A stretch of DNA of 44,570 nucleotides from an uncultured Pirellulaceae bacterium (lineage in GTDB: Bacteria; Planctomycetota; Planctomycetia; Pirellulales; Pirellulaceae), in NCBI GenBank assembly GCA_905480235.1, contig CAJQPP010000081.1, forward strand, positions 1 through 44,570. Direction: 5' to 3'. Position numbers and translations under genes: made by a program. The notes under the pieces were generated by a model. That model worked only from the letters and a program-made list of their open reading frames with translations, was not told the DNA's origin and did no database searches. Shown here one piece after another: positions 18,869-27,748 of this stretch; positions within the stretch are counted from its first letter, which is position 1; each line of letters begins with the position of its first letter.

Positions 18869-19366
18869 ATGTCCAACGTTACCACCAAAATCAGCACTAT
18901 TGCCATCGTCATCGCAGCCAGCTTTGCGTTTTCTCTTCAGGCGTCAGCCCAACAGGCAATTGACGACCGAGCTGACGCGCTATTTGCCGCCAGCTTTGCC
19001 TCGATTCAAGACGCTGGAGCAGAAATCGAAAGCGACATCGCACAGCTTGGGACCACCTATGCCAATGCGGTTAGCGTTGCGGCACAGCTTGGCGACAGAG
19101 CGGCTGCCACCAAACTGAGCCGTCAGTTTTCAATTGCCGTAAAGAACTTGGTGGGGGCTGGAATCGCCGGTATCAATTTAGAAACAAAGCAAACCCAAGA
19201 CAAATTGGGCTCACTTTTGAAGCAAGCGACGGATCCCAGCACAGTCGTCAAGATTGAGCAATACATCGGATTCCTAGAAGTAGCTAACCGCGATATTGAA
19301 GCAGACATATTCAACGCTGAAAATGCAGCCAGAACTTTGGTCTCCAACGCAGCTAACAGCAACTAA
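18869..19366 (+). CDS. Small secreted protein of unknown function
   Basis: This 165-residue protein has a clear signal peptide (about residues 1-28, ending ASAQQA) and a mature part rich in Ala, predicted mostly helical (for example AALFAASF-like stretches, QFSIAVKNLV, IEQYIGFLEVANRDIEADI). It has no cysteine, no membrane span and no catalytic motif. I do not recognise a family. AAAAGGCAAATAA before the ATG is a reasonable ribosome binding site. It has its own terminator, which separates it from the convergent sigma-factor gene, and it is likely monocistronic. Confidence 0.78.
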   Translation: MSNVTTKISTIAIVIAASFAFSLQASAQQAIDDRADALFAASFASIQDAGAEIESDIAQLGTTYANAVSVAAQLGDRAAATKLSRQFSIAVKNLVGAGIAGINLETKQTQDKLGSLLKQATDPSTVVKIEQYIGFLEVANRDIEADIFNAENAARTLVSNAANSN

Positions 19367-19397
19367 GATCGACCAGAACGGATTCTCATTCGGTACC

Positions 19398-19424
19398 AAA
19401 GGCCAAGCGTTTGCTTGGCCTTTT
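19398..19424 (+). terminator. Terminator after the small secreted protein gene
   Basis: AAAGGCCAAGC (19398-19408) pairs with GCTTGGCCTTT across a GTTT loop, followed by T residues. It also lies beyond the stop of the convergent sigma-factor gene, where its T-run on the minus strand is weak. Confidence 0.85.
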
Positions 19425-19507
19425 GTCATGCGCAAATTTAAAGAGCAGCCATTGTTGCCAAACGTATTTTTTGGATGGCAACCTACTGACCGTGAGGATG
19501 CTTCGAC

Positions 19508-20137
19508 TTAATCATCCTCATCGCCGGACTCTGTCTTTAGGACATCTTTTTGTAGTCGATCCATGGCTCGCGAGAACCGGCTACTGGCCCCATTGGCGGT
19601 TAGGTTTAAGGCTTGAGCGGCTTCTGTGTTGCTCATGCCCTCAAAGATTCGCATCAAGATAATCTCCCGATCCTTATCTTCCATGCATTCCAGCGTCGCT
19701 TTGATCATCTTGGTAACTTCGGCCCGTGCAACCTTACCGCCCACAGAACTCACGGTATCGGCAAGTGTATCTACAATCTCAGCGGATGATTCATCGGGAC
19801 TAGCCGGTTGGGACATCGAAATTTCTTTTCGAGCATCACGTTTTCCGGCGTGGATATGTTTTCGATGCAGAGCGATCAGGCGATCGCTAACGGTCAATCT
19901 CATCCACACGTAAGGTGACATGTCGGGGTAGTCAGCAAAGTTCCCGATCTTCTTACTGAGGATCAAATACGCTTCCTGCAAAACATCCGTCGCATCGATA
20001 CGCCCTTTCAGGCGACGATCCATGCGAATAGATACCATGCGGGATAAGCGATCTCGATTAATTTCGAAAAGCTCTGCCAGCGCCGAGTGATCCTGATCCT
20101 TCAGGCGCTCTACGAGTTCATCGGCATCAGTCGCCAT
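19508..20137 (-). CDS. ECF-type RNA polymerase sigma factor
   Basis: The protein (209 aa) is a sigma70-family factor with only regions 2 and 4. Region 2 (about residues 25-95) contains RIDATDVLQEAYLILSKKI and YVWMRLTVSDRLIALHRKH, the core-binding and -10 recognition helices. Region 4 (about 140-200) contains MEDKDREIILMRIFEGMS and the helix-turn-helix NTEAAQALNLTANGASSRF. The DATDVLQEAY form and the longer linker are typical of ECF groups expanded in planctomycetes. No anti-sigma factor gene is adjacent, so control may be transcriptional; a palindrome sits within its putative promoter. The target genes are unknown. The ATG at 20137 has no good Shine-Dalgarno sequence, but no other start fits region 2 better. 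Confidence 0.9.
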   Translation of the reverse strand: MATDADELVERLKDQDHSALAELFEINRDRLSRMVSIRMDRRLKGRIDATDVLQEAYLILSKKIGNFADYPDMSPYVWMRLTVSDRLIALHRKHIHAGKRDARKEISMSQPASPDESSAEIVDTLADTVSSVGGKVARAEVTKMIKATLECMEDKDREIILMRIFEGMSNTEAAQALNLTANGASSRFSRAMDRLQKDVLKTESGDEDD

Positions 20138-20232
20138 AGGAAAGTGGTGGTTGGGGCTGCGGATTAAGGAACAAGCGATTCAACAAGAGTGCAGCACCGA
20201 TGGTTCTGCGAGGTGGGTGCTTGTCGAACCTC

Positions 20233-20261
20233 ATTATAGGTGAAATATTTCACTGGAAAAA
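20233..20261 (-). promoter_or_regulatory. Putative promoter of the sigma-factor gene with a palindromic operator
   Basis: On the minus strand a perfect -10 TATAAT (20233-20238) lies about 95 bp before the ATG. The -35 is weak (TTTTTC at 20256-20261). A perfect 14-bp palindrome GTGAAATATTTCAC (20240-20253) fills most of the spacer, as repressor sites often do. Confidence 0.5.
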
Positions 20262-20338
20262 CTGAAAAAGGAAGTTCTCACCCTAAAAAAATAACAAGCC
20301 CCTGCGGATCTTGTGCGAAACGGTCACCGTCAGGGAAA

Positions 20339-20352
20339 CACGCCGCAGCGTG
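20339..20352 (-). terminator. Weak hairpin after btaB
   Basis: CACGC/GCGTG with a CGCA loop lies about 20 bp after the btaB stop; only TTT follows on the minus strand, so termination is uncertain. Confidence 0.25.
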
Positions 20353-20371
20353 AGTTACTATCCCATGCCAC

Positions 20372-21109
20372 TTAATTCAGAGGCTTGCGACCAATGAACC
20401 GGTAGTAGGGTGCTCGCACCAAAGGAATGTAGGGAATTTTACACTTGGCTTCCAATAAACTCTCGCATTCGAATCGATAATCTAAATAGGGCAGATGCTC
20501 GGAGGAGGGATAAACCCCATCGATGGAGAACCAGTTTGGCCAGAATGCCCGATAAAACCAACCATTTTTTTTGTGGTTCGTGGCGGGAAATTTTCGCGAA
20601 ACGTAAAAATCTACCACGCCAATCACACCGCCCGGTTTCAACATCGCCAATGCATTATCAATGGCCTTAAACCAGTCAGGCATCATGGTCAGTGAATAAG
20701 AAAAAGTGACCACATCCGCCAAACCTTCCGGTGGTCTGAAGACGGTCGCATCAGCGACATGGGTTGTGACATTTTCCCAGCCCCGCTGGTGAAATCGATC
20801 TTTGGCAACTTTCAAAAGCGATTCTGCCAGATCGACCACATGGATTTGCTGGATTTGATCGATGGAAGCCGAGAGATTTTCGATATTCCACCCTGTACCC
20901 CCTCCCATATCCACCCAAACGCCTTGTTGGGGGATAGGCACCGCCGCGTACATCTCTTCGCGTCCGGTCAGCAGGCGTTTACGGAATTCGTCGTAATCCT
21001 GGGCTTGCTGGTTGTAGAAACTTTCCATGCGGTCTGCGTGAGTCGCCGCTTTATCGCCGCGGCGAAACACCATGTGGCGGATGACACGGAGATCCTGACG
21101 AATGCCCAT
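20372..21109 (-). CDS. btaB: Class I SAM methyltransferase, BtaB-like (betaine lipid synthesis)
   Basis: This protein (245 aa from the ATG at 21109) is a SAM-dependent methyltransferase predicted to N-trimethylate diacylglyceryl-homoserine to the betaine lipid DGTS. The SAM-binding motif I is VWVDMGGGTGWNIENL, followed by VVDLAESLL, a motif near VADATVF and DVVTFSYSLTMMPDW. The C-terminal part (HKKNGWFYRAFWPNWF, then YLDYRFE) matches what I recall of BtaB. The start at 21109, 13 bp after btaA, has a GGGGCAG sequence upstream; a start at 21208 would make the two genes overlap and adds a stretch without domain support. Pairing with btaA on the same strand is the main evidence for the specific function. 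Confidence 0.82.
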   Translation of the reverse strand: MGIRQDLRVIRHMVFRRGDKAATHADRMESFYNQQAQDYDEFRKRLLTGREEMYAAVPIPQQGVWVDMGGGTGWNIENLSASIDQIQQIHVVDLAESLLKVAKDRFHQRGWENVTTHVADATVFRPPEGLADVVTFSYSLTMMPDWFKAIDNALAMLKPGGVIGVVDFYVSRKFPATNHKKNGWFYRAFWPNWFSIDGVYPSSEHLPYLDYRFECESLLEAKCKIPYIPLVRAPYYRFIGRKPLN

Positions 21110-21122
21110 AAATTCTGCCCCG

Positions 21123-22313
21123 TCAAGCTGAGAGTTCAGCGATGTAGAAACTTGCGTAAGTGTGCACCCGATCTTTTTGGTGAAGCTCGCCGGCCAACTC
21201 GCTGTCATAGGTCAACATGTCGCTGACCCGATTCATCTGGCCGTTATTCTGCACCTGAACTTGTCCAATAAAGTCAGTACGCAATCCTCCACTTCGCCAC
21301 AGGATGCGGGCATCCGGTCGGGCCTTGTCAATAATCGCCTGCCACTCCGCTTCCAGGTAGGGAAAGAAATGATCTGAAAGCCAGTCCATATGATCCAAGA
21401 GAATGAACCGTGAGATGGTTCCGTCGTGTTTTTCAAGAAACCCTTGCACGGAATCGGTGTGGGTTGTCAAACGATCCAACTGGCCTTGCTTTAGCCTATT
21501 GAAATTTTCCTCTTTCAGGTACTCGGGGCAGCATTCTCGGGTGTAGCTGCCATTCATATAGACCCGCCAAAAGTAATTATCCTTGATGGGCAGTTTCACG
21601 AACACGCCCTCCACGCAGTCCTGAATATATTTCACAAGCCCGCCTGGATAGTGGTCCTCGATCTGCCGTCTTTGAGCTTTGGGGACTCCCAACATGGACA
21701 TCGTCGTGTCACGGTTCATGGTGAATTTCACCAACCCTGTCCAAAATTTATCGTAGAGTTCGTCATAATAAACGGCATGCTGCTCTTCCATGGTCTGAGC
21801 ATTCAGCATGCGTTCAATATGTGGTCGCACCTTGATGACTTTGTCGATGTAAACATTCATCATGCGAGCAAACGAGCCCGAAGTACCGCGGAAATAGAAG
21901 GAGCGTCGCGGGTTATCGAACCAACGAATCCTTTTATCCCAGAAGATCCTTGAGCGTTCGCTTAAGTGAGGTCTCAGTTTGGGTTGGTAGACCTCTCGCA
22001 CCCCGGCATAGAAACCCTCGCCAAACATGCGAAAAAAGTCGTCGAACTCCAACTCGCGAATGGCGGCTTTTTTCAATTCCAGTAACGCATTTTGGCGGGG
22101 GTTCATATCGACCGCATAAACGTGATTGGGTCCGACCAAGGTGTAATCGAGGGCATTGCATCCGGCAGAAGTGATCACCAGGACATCATCATCCGGTGTC
22201 AAATCGAGGGCTACGCGATCAAGTCGCGGATCTTCCCAACATGTGTTGTAGACGAGGTTATTGCCGTGAACGGTCTTGAATACCCGCCGACTTATCCATT
22301 CTTTTAGCGCCAT
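21123..22313 (-). CDS. btaA: SAM:diacylglycerol 3-amino-3-carboxypropyltransferase, BtaA-like
   Basis: The product (396 aa) belongs to the DUF3419/BtaA family, which transfers the 3-amino-3-carboxypropyl group of SAM to diacylglycerol, the first step of betaine-lipid synthesis. Recognisable segments are [30 protein letters not shown] (SAM site), [24 protein letters not shown] and, in the C-terminal half, [12 protein letters not shown] and [10 protein letters not shown] chose ATG 22313 ([10 protein letters not shown]) because AGGTAAAG lies at a good distance; ATG 22382 would add 23 residues without a ribosome binding site. It is followed at once by btaB, so the two form an operon. Such lipids replace phospholipids under phosphate limitation in other bacteria; regulation here is not visible. 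Confidence 0.9.
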   Translation of the reverse strand: MALKEWISRRVFKTVHGNNLVYNTCWEDPRLDRVALDLTPDDDVLVITSAGCNALDYTLVGPNHVYAVDMNPRQNALLELKKAAIRELEFDDFFRMFGEGFYAGVREVYQPKLRPHLSERSRIFWDKRIRWFDNPRRSFYFRGTSGSFARMMNVYIDKVIKVRPHIERMLNAQTMEEQHAVYYDELYDKFWTGLVKFTMNRDTTMSMLGVPKAQRRQIEDHYPGGLVKYIQDCVEGVFVKLPIKDNYFWRVYMNGSYTRECCPEYLKEENFNRLKQGQLDRLTTHTDSVQGFLEKHDGTISRFILLDHMDWLSDHFFPYLEAEWQAIIDKARPDARILWRSGGLRTDFIGQVQVQNNGQMNRVSDMLTYDSELAGELHQKDRVHTYASFYIAELSA

Positions 22314-22424
22314 GCTAACTTTACCTGGCCGTGAAGCTGATCGCGGTTGAAAACGAGGGATTGTATCAACTGCTATCGTCATTCGGTAGAAGGAAACTAC
22401 GTTTCGCAGAATGACGGGGCGGGG

Positions 22425-22892
22425 TTATTGTGAAACTTTGCAGTCTCGCATGCGGTAGATTGCCATGGTCCGCCCACCAATTACCAGCTCCTTGAGCTGG
22501 AAAGTACCCTCTACGGTCACTGGACGCACCGTAAAATCGACTTCGTGGCCCTTTTCCAGTTTCACCAGAACACAGTCGTACAAGGCCGCTCCGGGGCCAA
22601 AACAACACTCTTTATTATCGCGTACGAGAATAAACTTTTTGTTCCCCGACTCGCGCGTTCCATTCGGCAAAATAAAACCGCGAATACTGATCCGCTTACC
22701 CACCATATCGTTGATTTTATCGGTCAGGAGCTCGCGCTCGAACGCCTCGCCCTTCTCCATCTCAAATTCCACATCATCGAACGTCAGATAGAGTACTTCC
22801 GGTTTCGCGTCTTTGCGTTGGGCGACGCAATCCACTGCAAACAGACTCTGCAGAGCGAGCAACATCAGCGTGGATAAAATGATTCGGTGCAT
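22425..22892 (-). CDS. Secreted DUF3299-like protein
   Basis: This 155-residue exported protein has a signal peptide (about residues 1-24) and a DUF3299-like domain: VGKRISIRGFILPN, KKFILVRDNKECCFGPGA with the CCFG motif at residues 96-99, and VEGTFQL. The double Cys suggests metal or redox function, but no activity is established. It is the last gene of a minus-strand run from 27748 and lies 8 bp after a paralogue with the same motif. In some proteobacteria, proteins of this type sit beside a MacB-type ABC transporter linked to metal homeostasis; that parallel is from memory and is an inference here. Confidence 0.75.
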   Translation of the reverse strand: MHRIILSTLMLLALQSLFAVDCVAQRKDAKPEVLYLTFDDVEFEMEKGEAFERELLTDKINDMVGKRISIRGFILPNGTRESGNKKFILVRDNKECCFGPGAALYDCVLVKLEKGHEVDFTVRPVTVEGTFQLKELVIGGRTMAIYRMRDCKVSQ

Positions 22893-22900
22893 CGCCTACC

Positions 22901-23599
22901 TTACTTAACCATGTCGGCATCAATCTGGTAAAAGACTTTGGGAACTTCCTTTTCCGCCGTCGGCGCCTTGTTTTTATTCAGGCGAAATTTTCCGGCAATC
23001 TTGCGAACACCCCAACCGTAATCAATCCGCTCGTCACCGAGAATAGAGATGGCTACCACATCTGTAATTTCTGGCGCCCCACCAAAGCAGCAGGAGCCAA
23101 AGTCTCCCACCAAGATAAACTTCTGCAGATTGTTTTTCTTGGCTCCCGGACGAACATAGCCGCGAATAAAAACCGATTCCCCGTCCAACCCTACCGCCTC
23201 TTCCGAGTACGGCAACTCCGTCCCTTTATCGTTTTTCAGCATGCGAAAGGAAATCCGCTGATAGCCTTCGGGAACTTCCGTCATATAAACATAAACATGG
23301 CCTGTGCTACCCAGCACCAACACCAGTAAAGCAACCACCATTGCGAAAACCGCCGGTTTCCGGCCGATTAATTCCTCCGGATATTTTCTAATATTTGACA
23401 AAGCGATCAGGCTGAGAGCCAAAGCGATCAAAGGCAAAACTACCAGCACTTTGGAAATGACGAAGGCTAACCCGAGTACCGCGAAAATAACCGACGCGAC
23501 AGACGACTTGTCGATCGACCGGTATTCGAATTCCTGAGAACTCTCTTCCTCTTGCCACGCGTCACGATCGAGGTCATTAGAATCGATTTGCTTATCCAT
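22901..23599 (-). CDS. Membrane-anchored DUF3299-like protein
   Basis: The protein (232 aa) has an acidic cytoplasmic N terminus, three hydrophobic segments (SSVASVIFAVLGLAFVISKV, LPLIALALSLIALSNI, AVFAMVVALLVLVLGS) and an outer domain that repeats the pattern of the next gene: ESVFIRGYVRPG, KFILVGDFGSCCFGGAP with C170-C171, and VRKIAGKFRL. It is thus a membrane-bound paralogue of the 22425-22892 product. The N-terminal hydrophobic part resembles DUF4190-type modules. It belongs to the operon running from the ABC ATPase gene. Confidence 0.75.
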   Translation of the reverse strand: MDKQIDSNDLDRDAWQEEESSQEFEYRSIDKSSVASVIFAVLGLAFVISKVLVVLPLIALALSLIALSNIRKYPEELIGRKPAVFAMVVALLVLVLGSTGHVYVYMTEVPEGYQRISFRMLKNDKGTELPYSEEAVGLDGESVFIRGYVRPGAKKNNLQKFILVGDFGSCCFGGAPEITDVVAISILGDERIDYGWGVRKIAGKFRLNKNKAPTAEKEVPKVFYQIDADMVK

Positions 23600-23671
23600 G
23601 GTGTGTTGATCTCGCCAACTCGCCGATTGTTTATGGGTTATCGGCTGCCTAAAAAAACGTCGAAAGCCTGC

Positions 23672-25318
23672 TTAGGAAATTAGACGGTGAAATGTGCCGT
23701 TCAAAACAGACCATAGCAGCAGAAATAAAATTCCGCAGATACCCAGTGCCGAAAGGAGCATCATGATTGCGGATGGTGTCGCCGGCACGATCACGGCAAC
23801 GGGCGGGGCCGATGCGGGCGAACGTTGGGCCAATTGCTGGTTATTGTTTTGGGGGTTTTTAGATTCAAAGTCGGACGGGATCTGTTTATCTAGTGTTGCG
23901 GAACCCGGTCCCTCGGTAGAGATGTAGCGATCCACTGGGGGTTTTAGCACGAGCGATACGGTGCCCCCTTGATTAGCGGCACGAACGTGGGATTGCACTG
24001 AACTAATGTCACCTTGATTTTGATCACCACCACTTCCCTTGGTTTCTTTTTTGGGCGTTACCGATGACTCGGGAATGGGCTTGGGCTGGGCTGGCGTTTC
24101 CTCGGAGGGCTCCTCTGTTTCTGTAACATCATCCCAACCATCATCCTCATCGTCGCCCCAATCGAGTTCAGCCAGCATTTCAGCCCGTTTGGCAGCATCG
24201 GGATCAATCTCCCGGAGTTCTTCGATGTAGGTTTTTGCTTCGCTTTTAGGGCAAGCTTGCAAATATGAAATGATCGGGGTGCGTACCCAACGGGTTTCAT
24301 CGGAATCACAATCCTTAAACATTTGCACCAGCCGATTCATGACCGACCAATCTTCCCAGCGAGCCAAGTCGGGAATGACCATGTCTGCCATTTTGGGTCG
24401 ATCAAGCACGTACCTCAACGCTTCGACGATTCGCGGTCGCGATAAAACTTCCGCTTCGGTTCCGTGGAATCGCAACGCGCTGATCGTAGAAAAAACGTCG
24501 ATGTATTCGGCGTCCGGATTTTTCAGAAAGGTCTCTTCCACCAAGGGCACGCCGGCGTCGCCTTTCAAGGTCAGGTAACAAGCAATCAACGCGTCCAGGC
24601 CCGCTTGACGATCACGATCCCCCGATTTCATAACCTCTTCGAGGAATGCAATTTCCTTGGGGCCGCCACCGCTGACGCCCAACAGCGTGTAGTACAAACG
24701 CTTGCGACTTTTCATGACCTCGGGATCTTTGATCCAGGCAATCAACTGATCCTTGTCGAGCGAATCTTTTAGACCGCGGACATCTTCATAAGGTGCACGC
24801 GCAAATTCGTCGTAGGCATCGTAAGCCAGCATCGACTCGTCATTTTCAAAATAGTTGACGAAAAATTCGAGTCGTTCAGGACCTTTTTTGGGAAGCGATT
24901 CCAATTGCTGGAGATAATTAATCACCTCGTCGGAAACTAATTGTGGCGTGGTCCAGTTAATAGTGTCGGTCCCATTTCCCATGACCAAAAACTTCTCACC
25001 GATCTTATGCTTGTTACTGACCACCACCGTTTCAAACACTTGATCGACACCCATGATTTTTTCGCCCTTGAGGACGTTCGTGATTTTGAATTTGGCTCGC
25101 GGCAGCTGCGCCACATCGGTTCCCTCAGGTTTGGTTTCCAACGAGGCGATCACGACCATGTCGGAGGTATCGATTTGCTCCGTGAAGGTGCGTGCTACCG
25201 CGCTGCAGAAGGGGCACGAATTGGCGGGAATCACGACCAGCAAAACCAACACCATGGTGGCGATTGTGAGCGGAGCCGTAAATAGTTTTTGCAATGCGTT
25301 CATGGGGGTTTTGCGCAT
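23672..25318 (-). CDS. Exported CPFC protein with helical repeats and C-terminal membrane anchor
   Basis: This 548-residue protein has an N-terminal signal or anchor segment (APLTIATMVLVLLVVIPA), directly followed by CPFC (C35, C38), a thioredoxin-like CxxC. A region of about 110 residues rich in beta strands (MVVIASLETKP, KFKITNVLKGEK, FLVMGNG) comes next, then a helical region of HEAT-like character (about 170-370), an acidic and Pro-rich linker (DWGDDEDDGWDDV), and a C-terminal membrane span (IMMLLSALGICGILFLLLW). I do not recognise a named family for the whole. It lies between the ABC permease and two DUF3299-like genes, all on one strand, so it is likely the accessory factor of that transporter. 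An alternative ATG is at 25303. Confidence 0.72.
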   Translation of the reverse strand: MRKTPMNALQKLFTAPLTIATMVLVLLVVIPANSCPFCSAVARTFTEQIDTSDMVVIASLETKPEGTDVAQLPRAKFKITNVLKGEKIMGVDQVFETVVVSNKHKIGEKFLVMGNGTDTINWTTPQLVSDEVINYLQQLESLPKKGPERLEFFVNYFENDESMLAYDAYDEFARAPYEDVRGLKDSLDKDQLIAWIKDPEVMKSRKRLYYTLLGVSGGGPKEIAFLEEVMKSGDRDRQAGLDALIACYLTLKGDAGVPLVEETFLKNPDAEYIDVFSTISALRFHGTEAEVLSRPRIVEALRYVLDRPKMADMVIPDLARWEDWSVMNRLVQMFKDCDSDETRWVRTPIISYLQACPKSEAKTYIEELREIDPDAAKRAEMLAELDWGDDEDDGWDDVTETEEPSEETPAQPKPIPESSVTPKKETKGSGGDQNQGDISSVQSHVRAANQGGTVSLVLKPPVDRYISTEGPGSATLDKQIPSDFESKNPQNNNQQLAQRSPASAPPVAVIVPATPSAIMMLLSALGICGILFLLLWSVLNGTFHRLIS

Positions 25319-25370
25319 GTCTAATTTCTGAAATTGAGGGTTCCGTAGGCAGCCATTCGCGGCTTAAAAA

Positions 25371-27059
25371 TCAAGAACCCAAGGATTCGGCAACATCGGT
25401 TCGGTAGGCCGTTACTGCAGGGTACAACCCCACGAGAACTGCCAACAAAATGAGGCCGGGAATCAAAAACAGCTCTGGAGATATCACTAACCATTCTACC
25501 TGATCTGCCTCAAAAATGGGAATACCTGCCGCCGCCAGATAGGAAAACACCGGGATGGGTGGAGCAAAATCGGCGAATCCGATGGAGACACCTGTTCGAT
25601 CCTCCACATACGGGCTGGCCAGGGCATTGAGGCCGTGACCGGCCACCCAGCCAATCATACCTCCAAGCATCGCTAGCGTTACAGATTCTAGAAGCGTGAT
25701 GGTCATAACCCGCGAGCGATTGGCTCCCAAGGCACGCATCACCGCAATTTCGTGTTTTCGCTGGGACATCGAGTTATAGATGCCCACCAGAATACTGATT
25801 CCGGAGACCACGCAGATCATGACGGTCAACAACAATAACATCCAGCGAAGGGGGTTCACGAAATTCTCGAACAACAACGTCACTTCGCGTACCGGAGATA
25901 CCGCCTGCGCCTGATCCTTGGTTCTCAGGGGTCGAAAATCTGACCAATTCAATTGATCCTTGAGCGTGCCCTCGTTAATCGCGGACATGCTCATGCTGGC
26001 TCCCACGTCCATAAACTCTTCGTCCTCACTGGGAGGCGTCGCACGGGTCAACACCGCGGTCACTTCGCGTTGCTCGATGGGCAGACGATCACGCCGCAGG
26101 TTTTCTTTGCTGGTCTTCTCGGTAACACCCTGCATACCTTCTAAACGGGGCGCTGCCTGGTCGATCATGTTCACGCTGTCCGTGTCAGCCGCATGGTCTT
26201 CCATGAGGAAGAAGCCTTCCATATTGCAGAATGCGGCTCGGTCGTGAGGTAAATTGGTATGTTCGAGGATCCCCACAATGGTAAACCCCTGCTCATGAGT
26301 GTGGGCGCCTGGAGCGTTGGGATCTCCGTGAATCGGATTGATCACGTCACCGACTTTGAGGCCCAATTCTTTGGCCACGGTGCTGCCCAACACGGCCTCA
26401 AAATAACTGTGTTCCTCATTGAATTCTTCAAACGGGCGGCCATCGGCAAAGGGCAGGGGAGTGCGGTCATCCGCGTCCAAAAAAATCTCTTCGAAAAACT
26501 GGGGCGTGGTGCCCACGACCCGAAACCGATCGAGATAATCACCGAGGTTGATAGGGATGGCCATTTCCACGAGGTACCTGGTTTTGCCATCACGATTCAA
26601 TCCGACCCGTCGATCATCAATCGCGTGTTCGCCACTGCGGGCGGCTTGGTTGGCCAGATTTATCCAACCCGCAACGGGACTGGCGGCTGCCGCCAAACGA
26701 CTGGCCAGCATCTCCGCTTGCTCTCGCATCAAACGAGACTGCATGGCGACGGAGTAATGAAATTGTTTTTGCCGAACCTCTTCATCGCAAAATGCCAGAT
26801 AATATTCGTAGGGAATATTTTCCACGGGCGAGCTCAGATAGAACACGGTATTCATCGTGACTTGCATGCCACTGCCCGACGTCGCCACGATACTGTCGAA
26901 AGAAAAAGTTGAGACGCTTTTGAACGACTGGGACACCACGCCATGAACGGTGAGTACTGCGACCACCAACATGACGCCCAGCGCCATGGAAAGAATGGTC
27001 AAGACCGAGCCCAAGCCGCGGTGCTGAATACTTCGCCATGCAATCTTAAATACGTTCAT
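25371..27059 (-). CDS. ABC transporter permease, MacB/FtsX type
   Basis: This 562-residue permease has an N-terminal membrane span (GSVLTILSMALGVMLVVAVL), a large periplasmic domain of about 340 residues (MacB_PCD-like), and a C-terminal FtsX domain with three membrane spans (WMLLLLTVMICVVSGISILV, TITLLESVTLAMLGGMIGWV, LFLIPGLILLAVLVGLYPAV) and the characteristic SQRKHEIAVMRALGA and YRTDVAESL motifs. Such permeases act in mechanotransmission, lipoprotein release or efflux rather than classical import. The start overlaps the end of the ATPase gene by 4 bp, so the two are translationally coupled. The periplasmic domain is not close to LolC/E in any motif I can see, so the substrate is unknown. 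Confidence 0.93.
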   Translation of the reverse strand: MNVFKIAWRSIQHRGLGSVLTILSMALGVMLVVAVLTVHGVVSQSFKSVSTFSFDSIVATSGSGMQVTMNTVFYLSSPVENIPYEYYLAFCDEEVRQKQFHYSVAMQSRLMREQAEMLASRLAAAASPVAGWINLANQAARSGEHAIDDRRVGLNRDGKTRYLVEMAIPINLGDYLDRFRVVGTTPQFFEEIFLDADDRTPLPFADGRPFEEFNEEHSYFEAVLGSTVAKELGLKVGDVINPIHGDPNAPGAHTHEQGFTIVGILEHTNLPHDRAAFCNMEGFFLMEDHAADTDSVNMIDQAAPRLEGMQGVTEKTSKENLRRDRLPIEQREVTAVLTRATPPSEDEEFMDVGASMSMSAINEGTLKDQLNWSDFRPLRTKDQAQAVSPVREVTLLFENFVNPLRWMLLLLTVMICVVSGISILVGIYNSMSQRKHEIAVMRALGANRSRVMTITLLESVTLAMLGGMIGWVAGHGLNALASPYVEDRTGVSIGFADFAPPIPVFSYLAAAGIPIFEADQVEWLVISPELFLIPGLILLAVLVGLYPAVTAYRTDVAESLGS

Positions 27060-27748
27060 TTCGATTCGTTCTTAGCCAGTGCACGTGCCACCACTTGATT
27101 TACTTCGGACAGTAGGTCGATACGTTCAAATTGATCAGAAACTTCCCTTGAGTGAGTCACCAGAATCAATGCAATCTTCTCTTCCTCGCAGGTATTGCGA
27201 ATGAGCTCTACGATCTGCTGTTGATTCTGCGGATCGACATTGGCCGTTGGCTCATCAGCTAATAACAGCTTGGGACGATTGGCCAAGGCCCGGGCAACAG
27301 CGACCCGCTGCTGCTCACCGACGCTCATTTTTGAGGGATGATGTGAAATACGATGAGACAGGCCTACGCGTTCCAATAACTTGCGCGCTCTTGCAGTATC
27401 CCGCTTCCCTCGCGCAAACGTCATACCGAGCACGACGTTTTCAAGTGCGTTGAAACCGGGCAACAGATTGAAAGTCTGAAAGACGTATCCAATTTTGTCC
27501 GCCCGAATACGATCCCGCGCGGATTCGCTGTATTTACTGAGCTCAACGCCATCCAACATTACCCTGCCAGAGGTTGGCTTGGTGATCCCGGCGATAATGT
27601 GCAGCATCGTCGTTTTACCGCAACCGCTGGGGCCAATGAGAGCAACCTGCTCGCCTGCTGCAACCTGGTAAGCGGGCACATCCAAAATGGAAAGCGTCTC
27701 ACCATTGGGCTGACGGTATTGCTTTTTGATTTGATCCAGCTTGAGCAT
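27056..27748 (-). CDS. ABC transporter ATP-binding protein, MacB/LolD type
   Basis: The protein (230 aa) is an ABC ATPase with Walker A GPSGCGKTT (about 39-47), Q-loop in GYVFQTFNLLPGF, signature MSVGEQQRVAVARAL, Walker B LLLADEPTANVD and H-loop in LILVTHSREV. The FQTFNLLPGFNALENV form and the size are typical of the MacB/LolD subgroup that pairs with FtsX-type permeases. It is the first gene of the five-gene minus-strand cluster ending at 22425 and overlaps the permease by ATGA. Confidence 0.95.
   Translation of the reverse strand: MLKLDQIKKQYRQPNGETLSILDVPAYQVAAGEQVALIGPSGCGKTTMLHIIAGITKPTSGRVMLDGVELSKYSESARDRIRADKIGYVFQTFNLLPGFNALENVVLGMTFARGKRDTARARKLLERVGLSHRISHHPSKMSVGEQQRVAVARALANRPKLLLADEPTANVDPQNQQQIVELIRNTCEEEKIALILVTHSREVSDQFERIDLLSEVNQVVARALAKNESK

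Noticed and set aside
25953..26912. Long plus-strand frames opposite the ABC permease gene
   Set aside because: They lie wholly inside a well-supported permease gene on the other strand and have no signal of their own.
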